Part shown: piece after piece, positions 24,182-31,888 of the stretch
Position numbering within the stretch: position 1 is the first letter of the stretch
Layout: each line of letters starts with the position of its first letter
Origin: Garicola koreensis
GTDB lineage: Bacteria > Actinomycetota > Actinomycetes > Actinomycetales > Micrococcaceae
Assembly (NCBI RefSeq): GCF_014195445.1
Contig: NZ_JACIBT010000007.1
Location: forward strand, 1-57,872
Length of the DNA stretch: 57,872 bases
Reading direction: 5' to 3'
Made by a program: the position numbers and the translations under genes
Notes under the pieces: generated by a model
The model's input: only the letters and a program-made list of their open reading frames with translations
Database searches by the model: none
What the model was told of the DNA's origin: nothing

Positions 24182-25618
24182 ATGCCGCCCAAACCCCTGA
24201 TACTGTCGGCCTTTCTGATGAACACCACCAGCCACATCATCGGTGGTGCCTGGCGTCGTGACGAGGCCCAGCAGCACCGTTTCAACCAGCTGCCGCACTG
24301 GGTATCACTGGTGAAGACGTTGGAGAACGAAGGCTTCGACATCGCTTTCTTCGCTGATGTGGTGGGTCTCTACGGCGATCACGAGGGCGGCTGGGCCTCC
24401 CATGTCCGCAAAGGTCTGCAGATCCCCTCCAACGACCCGCTGGTGCTCATCTCCGCCCTGGCCGCCGTCACCGACCGGATCGGGCTGGCTCTGACCTCAT
24501 CTGTGGTTCAGGCTCATCCCTTCACCTTCGCCCGCCAGCTCTCTACTCTGGACCACCTCTCCGGGGGTCGCGTGGGTTGGAACGTCGTCACCACGGCTCA
24601 GGAGAACGCCCACCGCAACTATGGTGCCGATGAACTGGCCCGCCACTCTGAGCGCTACTCCTGGGCAGAGGAATACCTGGAGGTCTGCTACAAACTGTGG
24701 GAGGGCTCCTGGAGCGACCAGGCGCTGAGAGTGGACAAAACCCATGAGGACGAGCGCGGCGGCGGGCTGCACGCGGATCCGGCGGGTGTCTCGAAAATCC
24801 ATCACGACGGCGACCGCTACCGCGTGGAGGGTCCACATCTGTCCTCCCCCTCGCCTCAGCGCACCCCCTATCTCTTCCAGGCCGGCTCCTCTGACCGCGG
24901 CCGCGACGTGGCTGCGGCCCACGCGGAGGCCACCTTCTCGATGGCGCCGAACCGAGAGATCGCCGCCGCGCACGCCGCTGACGTCAAGGAACGCACCAAA
25001 AAATTCGGGCGCCGCCCGGAGGATTTGGCGTTCATCCAGGGGCTCTCCTTCGTCATCGGCTCCACGGAGACTGAGGCCCGCGCCAAGGCCGAAGATCTGG
25101 ATACTTCCATCGACGACCATGCACTGATCGCCCACACAGCCGGCTCGCTGGGAGTGGACGTAGGCTACCTGCCTATCGATACACCGCTGGAGGACCTGGA
25201 GCACACCGAGGGGGCGCAGGGCCACTTGGCCGAGATCAAGAAGATGGCACCCAACGGCAAGGTCACACTGCGGGATTTAGCGCGCTTCCGGGCCCAGTCC
25301 ACCCGCGTGGTCGGCACCCCGGAACAGATCGCCGATGAGTTGGAGGCGTGGCAGGCGGCCGGAATCGACGGCGTCAACGTCATCAACTCCACCCTTCCGG
25401 GCAGCTACGTCGAGTTCATCGACCACGTGCTGCCAGTGCTGCGCGCCCGCGGTTTGGCCCGTCACCCCCAGGATGCAGCCCCCGGAACTCTGCGCGGGTC
25501 GCTCACCGGCGAAGACCGGCTGCCGGCCAGCCACCCGGCCGCCACCCACCGTGACGCCTTCACCCAGTACAGCGCCGCCGCCACAGAGACGCCAAAGGAG
25601 CTGCTGCACTCCCACTGA
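24182..25618 (+). CDS. LLM-class FMN-dependent monooxygenase (NtaA/SnaA/DszA/DmoA family)
   Basis: This 478-residue TIM-barrel flavin monooxygenase opens with LILSAFLMNTTSHIIGGAWR and carries the family blocks FFADVVGLYG, STLDHLSGGRVGWNVVTT and RTPYLFQAGSSDRGRDVAA. Relatives oxidise EDTA/NTA, dibenzothiophene sulfone or dimethyl sulfide using FMNH2 from a separate reductase. The ATG at 24182 is preferred (GGAG upstream, family start); the frame is open from 24083 but overlaps the reductase gene. It is the last gene of the copy-4 unit. Confidence 0.87.
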   Translation: MPPKPLILSAFLMNTTSHIIGGAWRRDEAQQHRFNQLPHWVSLVKTLENEGFDIAFFADVVGLYGDHEGGWASHVRKGLQIPSNDPLVLISALAAVTDRIGLALTSSVVQAHPFTFARQLSTLDHLSGGRVGWNVVTTAQENAHRNYGADELARHSERYSWAEEYLEVCYKLWEGSWSDQALRVDKTHEDERGGGLHADPAGVSKIHHDGDRYRVEGPHLSSPSPQRTPYLFQAGSSDRGRDVAAAHAEATFSMAPNREIAAAHAADVKERTKKFGRRPEDLAFIQGLSFVIGSTETEARAKAEDLDTSIDDHALIAHTAGSLGVDVGYLPIDTPLEDLEHTEGAQGHLAEIKKMAPNGKVTLRDLARFRAQSTRVVGTPEQIADELEAWQAAGIDGVNVINSTLPGSYVEFIDHVLPVLRARGLARHPQDAAPGTLRGSLTGEDRLPASHPAATHRDAFTQYSAAATETPKELLHSH

Positions 25619-25643
25619 ACTCTCACGAACCTCACTAGGCAAT

Positions 25644-25658
25644 CGAGGAACCTCCTCG
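25644..25658 (+). terminator. short hairpin after the first LLM gene
   Basis: CGAGGA (25644-25649), loop ACC, TCCTCG (25653-25658) is a perfect 6-bp stem in the 105-base gap before riboswitch copy 5. No U tract follows. It may mark a transcript end. Confidence 0.35.
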
Positions 25659-25723
25659 CAGCTGTCCTGCCCAAGCAGAACCTCGAACGACCAATGACAA
25701 CCGAATACCGCCAGAAGCACCTA

Positions 25724-25806
25724 TCCATCCCGAGCGGCCGAGAGATCTGGCTCACCGACGCCGCGGCAACCCGAGCGCCGGGTGCTACCGCCAGAATCGA
25801 TGGGAG
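25724..25806 (+). ncRNA. SAM-I (S-box)-like riboswitch, copy 5, before the CUT1-type transporter
   Basis: P1 UCCAUC (25724-25729) with GAUGGG (25799-25804); P2 GCGGC/GCCGC with GAG/CUC inner helix and kink-turn; loop AUCUGG; P3 ACCCG/CGGGU inside the GCAACC/GGUGC core; UACCGCCAG supplies the pseudoknot strand. There is no P4. GGAG (25803-25806) overlaps P1 and precedes the ATG at 25813 by 6 bases. In its helices it is closer to copies 1 and 2 than to copies 3 and 4. Confidence 0.9.
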
Positions 25807-25812
25807 AAACCT

Positions 25813-27171
25813 ATGAACACCCCGCCTCCTGCCCACCACAACCGGCGATCGATGGGCATCCAGATCACCTCCGCCGCCGCGGTCGTCACCCTGCTCGCCA
25901 CATCCTGCGGCTCCGCAGCGGCAGACAGCACCGAAGGTGACGCTTTCGCCGGTGACTATGAGGGCGAAAGCCTCGAGCTGCTGATGAACGTCTCCCATGA
26001 GGGAGCCGGCGAATGGCTCTCCGAGCGGTTCGAGGCTGAGACCGGGGTGGAGGTCACCATCACCACCGTCCCCTATGACGAGATTGCCTCCCAGCTGAGC
26101 CTAGACCAGCAGTCCGGCGCCAACGTCTACGACGTTGCCGCCCCCTGGTATGTCTCCCTGGGGGACCTTGCCGCCGACGGCAGCATCCAGCCGATCACCG
26201 AACTGGTCGAAAGCAGCGAGAACATCGACGTGGACGACTTCATCCCCAGTATCTGGGAGCCCTACTCGCATGTGGACGATGAGATCTACGGGCTCCCCTT
26301 CGACGGCGACATACACGCGCTGTTCTACAACACCGAGATTCTGGAGCGCAACGGCTTCGACGAACCTCCGACCACCTGGGACGAGTACGCCGAACAGGTG
26401 CAGACCATCACAGAGAACGAATCAGCAGACGGAGTCTATGGAGCCGCGGTCTTCGGGCAGCAGTCCCCGGTGATCCTCGGCGCCAGCTTCGCAAACCGTC
26501 TGGCCGGATTCGGCGGCGATTTCCTCAACGAAGACGGTCAGCCGGTCATCAACTCCGAGGAGGCTGTGGCCTCCCTGGAGGCGCTGGAAGAAGTCTGGGA
26601 CGACGCGCTGCCCACTCCCGCCGAGACCGACTTTGGAGCGGGAAACTCCGCCTGGTTCGCCGGCAACGTGGCATTCATCGAGAACTGGACAGACCTGGGC
26701 GTGCGCTCTCAGGCCCCGGCTAGCGGCTCCGAGGTGACCGACAGCTGGGGTGTGACCTACCTGCCGCGAGAGAACTCCGACGACGAGCCGCGCGCCTCCC
26801 TCGTGGCGGGCTACTCGTGGACTGTGACCGGCAACACCGACCAGACGCACCTGGCCCGGGAGTTTATCGAATGGGCCGCCAGCTCCGAGGTCAACGCCGA
26901 ACTGCTCACCGCTCTGCCGCCCACCGGAATCGACCCCAACCGCATCTCATCGCTGGAGGACGAGACCTACGGCACCAGCTTCCCCAAGCTCCAGGAGGTC
27001 AACTCCACCACGCTCAACGGGGCATTGGCCTGGCCTACCGGCCAGAACGCCACGGAGGCCGCGCAGATCCTTACTGATGAACTGGCCGCCTATCTCTCCG
27101 GACAGCGGTCCTCCGCCCAGGATGCCCTGGACACGGTGCAAGCCGAGTGGGAGCAGCTCCTTGGCGGCTGA
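25813..27171 (+). CDS. CUT1-type ABC transporter substrate-binding lipoprotein
   Basis: This 452-residue extracellular solute-binding protein of family 1 (MalE-like) has a signal peptide ending in the lipobox ATSC and a mature domain with VSHEGAGEWLSERFEAETGV, the YDVAAPWYVSLGDL strand and the pocket segment GLPFDGDIHALFYNTEILERNG. Such proteins usually bind sugars or polyols. A SAM riboswitch immediately upstream and flavin monooxygenases on both sides point to a sulfur-containing ligand, possibly a sulfo-sugar or thioglycoside. No sulfoquinovosidase or other glycosidase is nearby, so the ligand stays open. Confidence 0.86.
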   Translation: MNTPPPAHHNRRSMGIQITSAAAVVTLLATSCGSAAADSTEGDAFAGDYEGESLELLMNVSHEGAGEWLSERFEAETGVEVTITTVPYDEIASQLSLDQQSGANVYDVAAPWYVSLGDLAADGSIQPITELVESSENIDVDDFIPSIWEPYSHVDDEIYGLPFDGDIHALFYNTEILERNGFDEPPTTWDEYAEQVQTITENESADGVYGAAVFGQQSPVILGASFANRLAGFGGDFLNEDGQPVINSEEAVASLEALEEVWDDALPTPAETDFGAGNSAWFAGNVAFIENWTDLGVRSQAPASGSEVTDSWGVTYLPRENSDDEPRASLVAGYSWTVTGNTDQTHLAREFIEWAASSEVNAELLTALPPTGIDPNRISSLEDETYGTSFPKLQEVNSTTLNGALAWPTGQNATEAAQILTDELAAYLSGQRSSAQDALDTVQAEWEQLLGG

Positions 27172-28138
27172 CACCCTCGAACGCAAACAGCCCGAGTCGG
27201 TACCGGGACGTGTCTTGCGTCTGCCTGCGCAGCAGAGGCCGCCCAGGCGGATACGGGGTGGACGACGACGGCGGGACCGCCTCTACCACCGGGCATTCAT
27301 CGCGCCCGCCGTCGTGGTGCTGCTTGTTCTGGCGGCCTACCCGCTGCTGTTCATCGTCTCCGCGTCTCTGACCCGCTCCAGTCTGGGTCAGCCGTTCCAA
27401 GAGTTCCTCGGCACAGAGAATCTCCGGGCCACGATCGGCTCTGCTGCTGTGCAGAACTCTCTTCTCTTGGGCACCGGGTATGCAATCGGCGTTGCCCTGG
27501 CCAGCACTGTGCTGGGCACGGCCACTGCAGTGGCGCTCTGGCGATCTCTGAAGTCCGGGGTGATTATCCGCACTGTGCTGCTGCTGCCGATGATTGTGCC
27601 GCCTGTTGTTGTCGGGATCCTGTTCAGCTTCATCTTCTCGCCCTCCGGCGGGCTGATCGACACGCTGATCAAGATCGTCAGCCCCGGCTCTGGCACCTAC
27701 GCGATCCTCTCCGACACCACGTGGGCCATCTTTGGCGTCGCATTGGCCGACGTCTGGGAGTGGACTCCCCTGGTGGTGCTGCTGGTGTTCACGGCGCTGC
27801 TGGGACAGGACCAGGAAATCACGGAGGCCGCCCAGCTGGACGGAGCCAACGGGCTGCAGCTCTTCGGCCACATCACTCTTCCGATGGTGGCCGGCACAAT
27901 CGCGGCAGCCTTCCTGATCCGGCTCATCCTGGCGTTCAAAGTCTTCGACCTGGTGTATGTGATGACCGCCGGGGGGCCCGGATCCTCCACTGAGGTGCCG
28001 GCATATCTCATCTGGCGTTCGGCGCTGCAGAACTTCGACGTCGGCACAGCCGCCTCGATCACGCTGCTGCTGGCCGTAGTCGCCACGATTGTGACCTTGC
28101 CCGTCTTCTGGATCACTAAGAGGCACCGTCATGACTGA
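27161..28138 (+). CDS. CUT1-type ABC transporter permease (MalF-like)
   Basis: This permease has about 325 residues and six or more membrane segments. The EAA loop is EAAQLDGANGLQLFGHITLP. The TTG at 27161 is the best start: GGGAG lies 7 bases upstream and the overlap with the preceding gene is 11 bases, whereas the first ATG of the frame (27077) would overlap by 95 bases. A short Arg-rich N-terminus precedes the first helix (FIAPAVVVLLVLAAYPLLF). It forms a pair with the next permease. Confidence 0.82.
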   Translation: MAADTLERKQPESVPGRVLRLPAQQRPPRRIRGGRRRRDRLYHRAFIAPAVVVLLVLAAYPLLFIVSASLTRSSLGQPFQEFLGTENLRATIGSAAVQNSLLLGTGYAIGVALASTVLGTATAVALWRSLKSGVIIRTVLLLPMIVPPVVVGILFSFIFSPSGGLIDTLIKIVSPGSGTYAILSDTTWAIFGVALADVWEWTPLVVLLVFTALLGQDQEITEAAQLDGANGLQLFGHITLPMVAGTIAAAFLIRLILAFKVFDLVYVMTAGGPGSSTEVPAYLIWRSALQNFDVGTAASITLLLAVVATIVTLPVFWITKRHRHD

Positions 28139-29030
28139 CACGCTCACCCATCAGCAGGCGATCCCTGCGGCCACGGCAACGAAGGCCCCCCGCCCCAGCA
28201 CGCTGACCCGGCAGGGCCGTCGCAGCCGAGCCGGCTCACTGCTGGCCAGTGGCTGGGTGCTCGGCGCTGCCGTCGTCGTGGTGGTTCCCCTGCTGTATCT
28301 GGTCTCCATTTCCGTTATGACGCAGGCACAGATCGCCTCCGGAATCTTAGTCCCCACTGACCCGGCTTGGCAGAACTGGGCTGATGCCTGGAACTCACCG
28401 TTGCCGCGCGGAGTGCTGAATTCGCTGATCGCTGCCTTCGGCGGGGCGGTGCTGAGCCTGGCGCTAGCGGTCCCAGGTGCCTGGACTATCGCTCGGCACC
28501 GCACTGGCGGCAAGACACTGAGCGGACTCATCCTGAGTCCTTGGCTGCTGCCGCCGATCGTGGCGATCGTACCGCTGCTGACCCTGCTGCGTATGGTGGG
28601 TCTGAGCAATACGCTCACCGGGCTGACACTGGTCTACGCGCTGATGAACGTGCCGGTGGCCATCTGGCTGCTGGACGGTTTCATCCGGCGTATCCCGGTG
28701 GACATCGAAGAGTCGGGTCGGATCGACGGCGCCAATGAGCTGCAGCTGCTGTGCCGGATCGTCGTGCCGCTGCTGGTGCCCGCTCTGATCGCCGTCGGCG
28801 TCATTATCGCCATCCTGAACTACAACGAGTTCCTCTTCGCCACTTTTCTCACCCAGAGCGAGGAAAGCCAGACGGTCACTGTGCTGCTGGCCGGCATGCT
28901 CAGCGAACGAGTGCAGGATTTTGGACGTATGGCCGCTTCCTCGCTCATCGCTGTGATCCCGATCTTCACCATTGCGGTGCTGCTGCAACGGTGGCTGGTC
29001 GAAGGTCTGACCACAGGCGCGGTGAAGTAA
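28131..29030 (+). CDS. CUT1-type ABC transporter permease (MalG-like)
   Basis: This 299-residue permease has the EAA loop DIEESGRIDGANELQLLCRIVVP and a C-terminus ending WLVEGLTTGAVK, which is typical of MalG-type proteins. Its ATG overlaps the previous stop by eight bases. No ATP-binding gene follows; a shared ATPase such as an MsiK/UgpC-type protein encoded elsewhere is required, as is common in actinobacteria. Confidence 0.88.
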   Translation: MTDTLTHQQAIPAATATKAPRPSTLTRQGRRSRAGSLLASGWVLGAAVVVVVPLLYLVSISVMTQAQIASGILVPTDPAWQNWADAWNSPLPRGVLNSLIAAFGGAVLSLALAVPGAWTIARHRTGGKTLSGLILSPWLLPPIVAIVPLLTLLRMVGLSNTLTGLTLVYALMNVPVAIWLLDGFIRRIPVDIEESGRIDGANELQLLCRIVVPLLVPALIAVGVIIAILNYNEFLFATFLTQSEESQTVTVLLAGMLSERVQDFGRMAASSLIAVIPIFTIAVLLQRWLVEGLTTGAVK

Positions 29031-29084
29031 GAGTCACCGCCGGTTGCGATGACGCCGTTGTTTCCACTAGGAAAGGAGACCACC

Positions 29085-30491
29085 ATGTCCCCAAATATCC
29101 CCACCACTGGACCCGCCCAGCGCGAGATCCTGTTCAACGCCTTCGACATGAACTGCGTGGTGCACCAGTCGCCGGGCCTCTGGCGCCACCCCGAGGACCG
29201 CGCCCGGGAGTACAACACCATCAGCTACTGGACCGACCTCGCCCAGACCCTGGAGCGCGGGCTGTTCGACGGGCTGTTCATCGCCGATGTGCTTGGCCCC
29301 TACGACGTCTTCGGGGACTCGCCCGAGGCCGCACTGCGCTCCGGGGCACAGATCCCGGTCCAGGACCCTTTCCTGCTGGTCGCCGCTATGGCCGCGGTCA
29401 CCGAGCACCTCGGCTTCGGCCTGACCGCCGGCACCGCCTACGAACACCCCTACCCGTTCTCCCGCCGGCTGGGAACCCTGGACCACCTCACCGGCGGGCG
29501 TGTGGGCTGGAACGTGGTGACCGGCTACCTGCCCTCGGCAGCGCAGAACATGGGCCAGGAGGACCAGCTGGAGCACGACGCGCGCTACGACCACGCCGAT
29601 GAGTACCTGGATGTGGTCTATAAGCTGCTGGAGGGCTCCTGGGAGGACGACGCCGTCGTCGCCGATAAGGAATCCGGGGTCTTCACCGACCCAGCCAAGG
29701 TTCACCGGATCGATCACCACGGCGAGCACTTCAAGACTCCGGGCATCGGCGTCGTCGAACCCTCCCCGCAGCGCACCCCGGTCATCTACCAGGCCGGCGC
29801 CTCCACCCGCGGCCGCGCCTTCGCCGGCAAGCACGCCGAGGCGGTGTTCATCAACCCGCCCACCAAAGAGCTGGCGGCCGAATCGGTCAGACGCATCCGC
29901 CAGGCCACCGCCGATGCCGGCCGTGACCCCTACAGCGTGCGGATCTTCGCGATGCAGACCGTGGTCACCGGGCCCAGCGACGAGGCCGCCCAAGCCAAGT
30001 ACGACGACCTCGCCCAGTACGTGGACCCCGAGGGCTCCCTGGTGCTGATGTCCGGGTGGATGGGCATCGACCTCAGCCAGTTCGAGCTGGACGAGCCCAT
30101 CGGCGACGTGGAGTCCAACGCGATCCAGTCCACAGTGGAGACCTTCAAGAAGGCCTCCGGACGCGAGGACGAAGTCTGGACGGTGCGGCAGCTGGCCGAG
30201 TGGGTCGGCGTCGGCGGCTTCGGCCCGGTGATCGTCGGCGACGGGCCCAGCGCTGCCGCCCAGCTGGCCGAATGGCAGGACGAGACCGACGTGGACGGGT
30301 TCAACCTGGCCTACCACATCACCCCGGGAACCTTTGAGGACATCGTCGACTACGTGGTCCCCGAGCTGCAGAAGCTGGGCCGCTACAAGACCGAGTACAC
30401 CTCGGGCACACTGCGGCACAAGCTCTTCGGCGCCGGCGACCACCTGCCCGCCGAGCACCACGGGGCACAGTTCCAGCTGCGCCGTCGCTGA
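29085..30491 (+). CDS. second LLM-class FMN-dependent monooxygenase (NtaA/SnaA/DmoA family)
   Basis: This 468-residue protein is homologous to the LLM protein at 24182-25618. It opens with ILFNAFDMNCVVHQSPGLW and carries LGTLDHLTGGRVGWNVVTG, RTPVIYQAGASTRGRAFAG and a C-terminal NLAYHITPGTFEDIVDYVVP. AAAGGAG precedes the ATG at 29085. It follows the CUT1 permeases by 54 bases, suggesting that the imported compound is its substrate. The expected reaction is FMNH2/O2-dependent C-S (or C-N) cleavage; sulfur is favoured by the SAM-responsive leader at the head of the unit. Confidence 0.88.
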   Translation: MSPNIPTTGPAQREILFNAFDMNCVVHQSPGLWRHPEDRAREYNTISYWTDLAQTLERGLFDGLFIADVLGPYDVFGDSPEAALRSGAQIPVQDPFLLVAAMAAVTEHLGFGLTAGTAYEHPYPFSRRLGTLDHLTGGRVGWNVVTGYLPSAAQNMGQEDQLEHDARYDHADEYLDVVYKLLEGSWEDDAVVADKESGVFTDPAKVHRIDHHGEHFKTPGIGVVEPSPQRTPVIYQAGASTRGRAFAGKHAEAVFINPPTKELAAESVRRIRQATADAGRDPYSVRIFAMQTVVTGPSDEAAQAKYDDLAQYVDPEGSLVLMSGWMGIDLSQFELDEPIGDVESNAIQSTVETFKKASGREDEVWTVRQLAEWVGVGGFGPVIVGDGPSAAAQLAEWQDETDVDGFNLAYHITPGTFEDIVDYVVPELQKLGRYKTEYTSGTLRHKLFGAGDHLPAEHHGAQFQLRRR

Positions 30492-30552
30492 GCGGCACCC
30501 CGGGAAAGGGTCGGCGGCGGCTGCTGCGGGCAGCTACCTCATCGCGTGCCAA

Positions 30553-30612
30553 TTGATGGATTATTGGTGGAATGGCGTCGAAATGTCGCTCGGAGCGCCG
30601 AAAATCCATCAA
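30553..30612. repeat. 10-bp inverted repeat in the intergenic region
   Basis: TTGATGGATT (30553-30562) and AATCCATCAA (30603-30612) are perfect inverted arms with a 40-base interior that can form weaker internal pairs (GGCG/CGCC). The arms are markedly AT-rich compared with the surroundings. It may be a terminator-associated structure or a small mobile-element relic; no transposase is nearby. Confidence 0.5.
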
Positions 30613-30622
30613 CCGATGGTGT

Positions 30623-30640
30623 GCGGGGCTGGTTCCCCGC
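30623..30640. terminator. GC-rich hairpin between convergent genes
   Basis: GCGGGG (30623-30628) and CCCCGC (30635-30640) flank a 6-base loop between the LLM gene and the convergent ATP-grasp gene. It could serve both transcripts; there is no U tract. Confidence 0.4.
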
Positions 30641-30664
30641 CCGGCGTTGCGAAGCGGGCTGGGT

Positions 30665-31840
30665 CTACCGGGAGGCGCGTTCGAGGACTTCCTCGAGCAC
30701 CGCATCGTTGACCTTCCGCGGCTCGCCGTAGCTGGGGTAGTGGAACTGCATGATGTTCGCGTAGGCGCTGACCTCCAGCACCACCGCGCCCTCGGCGGTG
30801 CCCAGCTGGGGAACCACCAGGTCCACCGCAGCCGCACCCAGGCCCGGGATCGCCCAGAGCCCATCAACGGCGAGGTCCTCCAGCTCCTCACCCAGAAGGT
30901 CCAGCACGTCCACGGCGATTCCGCCGCCGCGGGCGGTGTCGGCGACCGGGGTGAGGAACTGCAGCCTCCCCTCCGGCAGCACCGAGAGCCGGGTGAGCCC
31001 CATCGGCTCCAAGAAGGCGTCGGTGACCTCCGGCTGGCGGGGCTTGAGGTACTCATTGGGGCTGCGGCGGGCGATTTCATCATCGGCGAGCTGCCCCACT
31101 GAGGTGATGCCGTCGCCGACCACATAGAACGGCAGCCGGGCGACGGCGCCGACCACCCGGGAACCGACCACGTAGGCTCGCACATCAAGTCCGGGCACGT
31201 ACTGCTCCATCAGGATCAGATACCGCGACTCCAGGGTGACCGGTCGGGCCGCCATCGCCTCCTGCCATGCGGCGCGCAGCTGGGATTCGCCGGTGACGTT
31301 GATGGTGATGCCCTTGGCCGTCCGGCCCGAGGAGGGCTTCACAGTGACCGGCTTGCCCAGCAGCCTCATGTACTTCACCGCCCGCGAGTAGTTCGTCGGC
31401 GACAGTGCCCGGCCCTTGGGAGTGGGAACCTCCGCAGCGGCGAGATACCGTTTGGTCGCTGCCTTGGAGCGCGAGACGCGTCGCGCCTGGTGGGACACCA
31501 GCGAGGTGATCACCCCGTCCATGCCCCCGACGACGACGCCGGAGAGGAAGAACAGCTGATTGGAGTCGGTGATCTTCTTAATCGTGATCCGCTTGCGCTG
31601 GGCGGCGCGCTGCAGCAGCTTCTCGTGGGCCAACGTGGAGCTCCACCGGCGCAGCTGCTGGTGCTGAGGCACCACGTGCTCGGCGATGAACCGTTCGGTG
31701 GCCGAGGCGCCCTCCTCCAGACTCACATGCGGCTGCGGCTGCCCGACCGGGGGCGGCGGAGGCGGCCCGGCGTCAGATTCATCGGCCTGGGAACCTGGTC
31801 TGGGCTCCTTTCCGGCGGCGGGGAAGTAGGTGGCGGACAT
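30665..31840 (-). CDS. ATP-grasp family ligase, specific substrate unknown
   Basis: This 391-residue protein has a Pro/Gly/Asp-rich N-terminal 40 residues, a helical region (FIAEHVVPQHQQLRRW), then an ATP-grasp core: KPVTVKPSSGRTAKG with the first nucleotide Lys, LMEQYVPGLDVRAYVVG with the Glu of the adenine site, and a metal-binding end around LEVSAYANIMQFHYP. The pattern resembles the cyanophycin-synthetase/RimK-like group that ligates amino acids or peptides. It is downstream of a shorter paralogue (next entry) in the same orientation, 48 bases away. The substrate cannot be deduced. Confidence 0.75.
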   Translation of the reverse strand: MSATYFPAAGKEPRPGSQADESDAGPPPPPPVGQPQPHVSLEEGASATERFIAEHVVPQHQQLRRWSSTLAHEKLLQRAAQRKRITIKKITDSNQLFFLSGVVVGGMDGVITSLVSHQARRVSRSKAATKRYLAAAEVPTPKGRALSPTNYSRAVKYMRLLGKPVTVKPSSGRTAKGITINVTGESQLRAAWQEAMAARPVTLESRYLILMEQYVPGLDVRAYVVGSRVVGAVARLPFYVVGDGITSVGQLADDEIARRSPNEYLKPRQPEVTDAFLEPMGLTRLSVLPEGRLQFLTPVADTARGGGIAVDVLDLLGEELEDLAVDGLWAIPGLGAAAVDLVVPQLGTAEGAVVLEVSAYANIMQFHYPSYGEPRKVNDAVLEEVLERASR

Positions 31841-31888
31841 GGGGATCAGGATATAGCAGATCAGGAGGTCAGCACGGCAGCAGCGGCG

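Noticed and set aside
24182..25618. Calling the LLM proteins SsuD alkanesulfonate monooxygenase because of the ssu-type transporter
   Set aside because: Length (about 470 residues) and motifs fit the NtaA/SnaA/DmoA branch rather than the roughly 380-residue SsuD branch.
29067..30461. 464-residue minus-strand frame opposite the second LLM gene
   Set aside because: Pure shadow of a strongly conserved monooxygenase; low-complexity Gly/Val/His composition.
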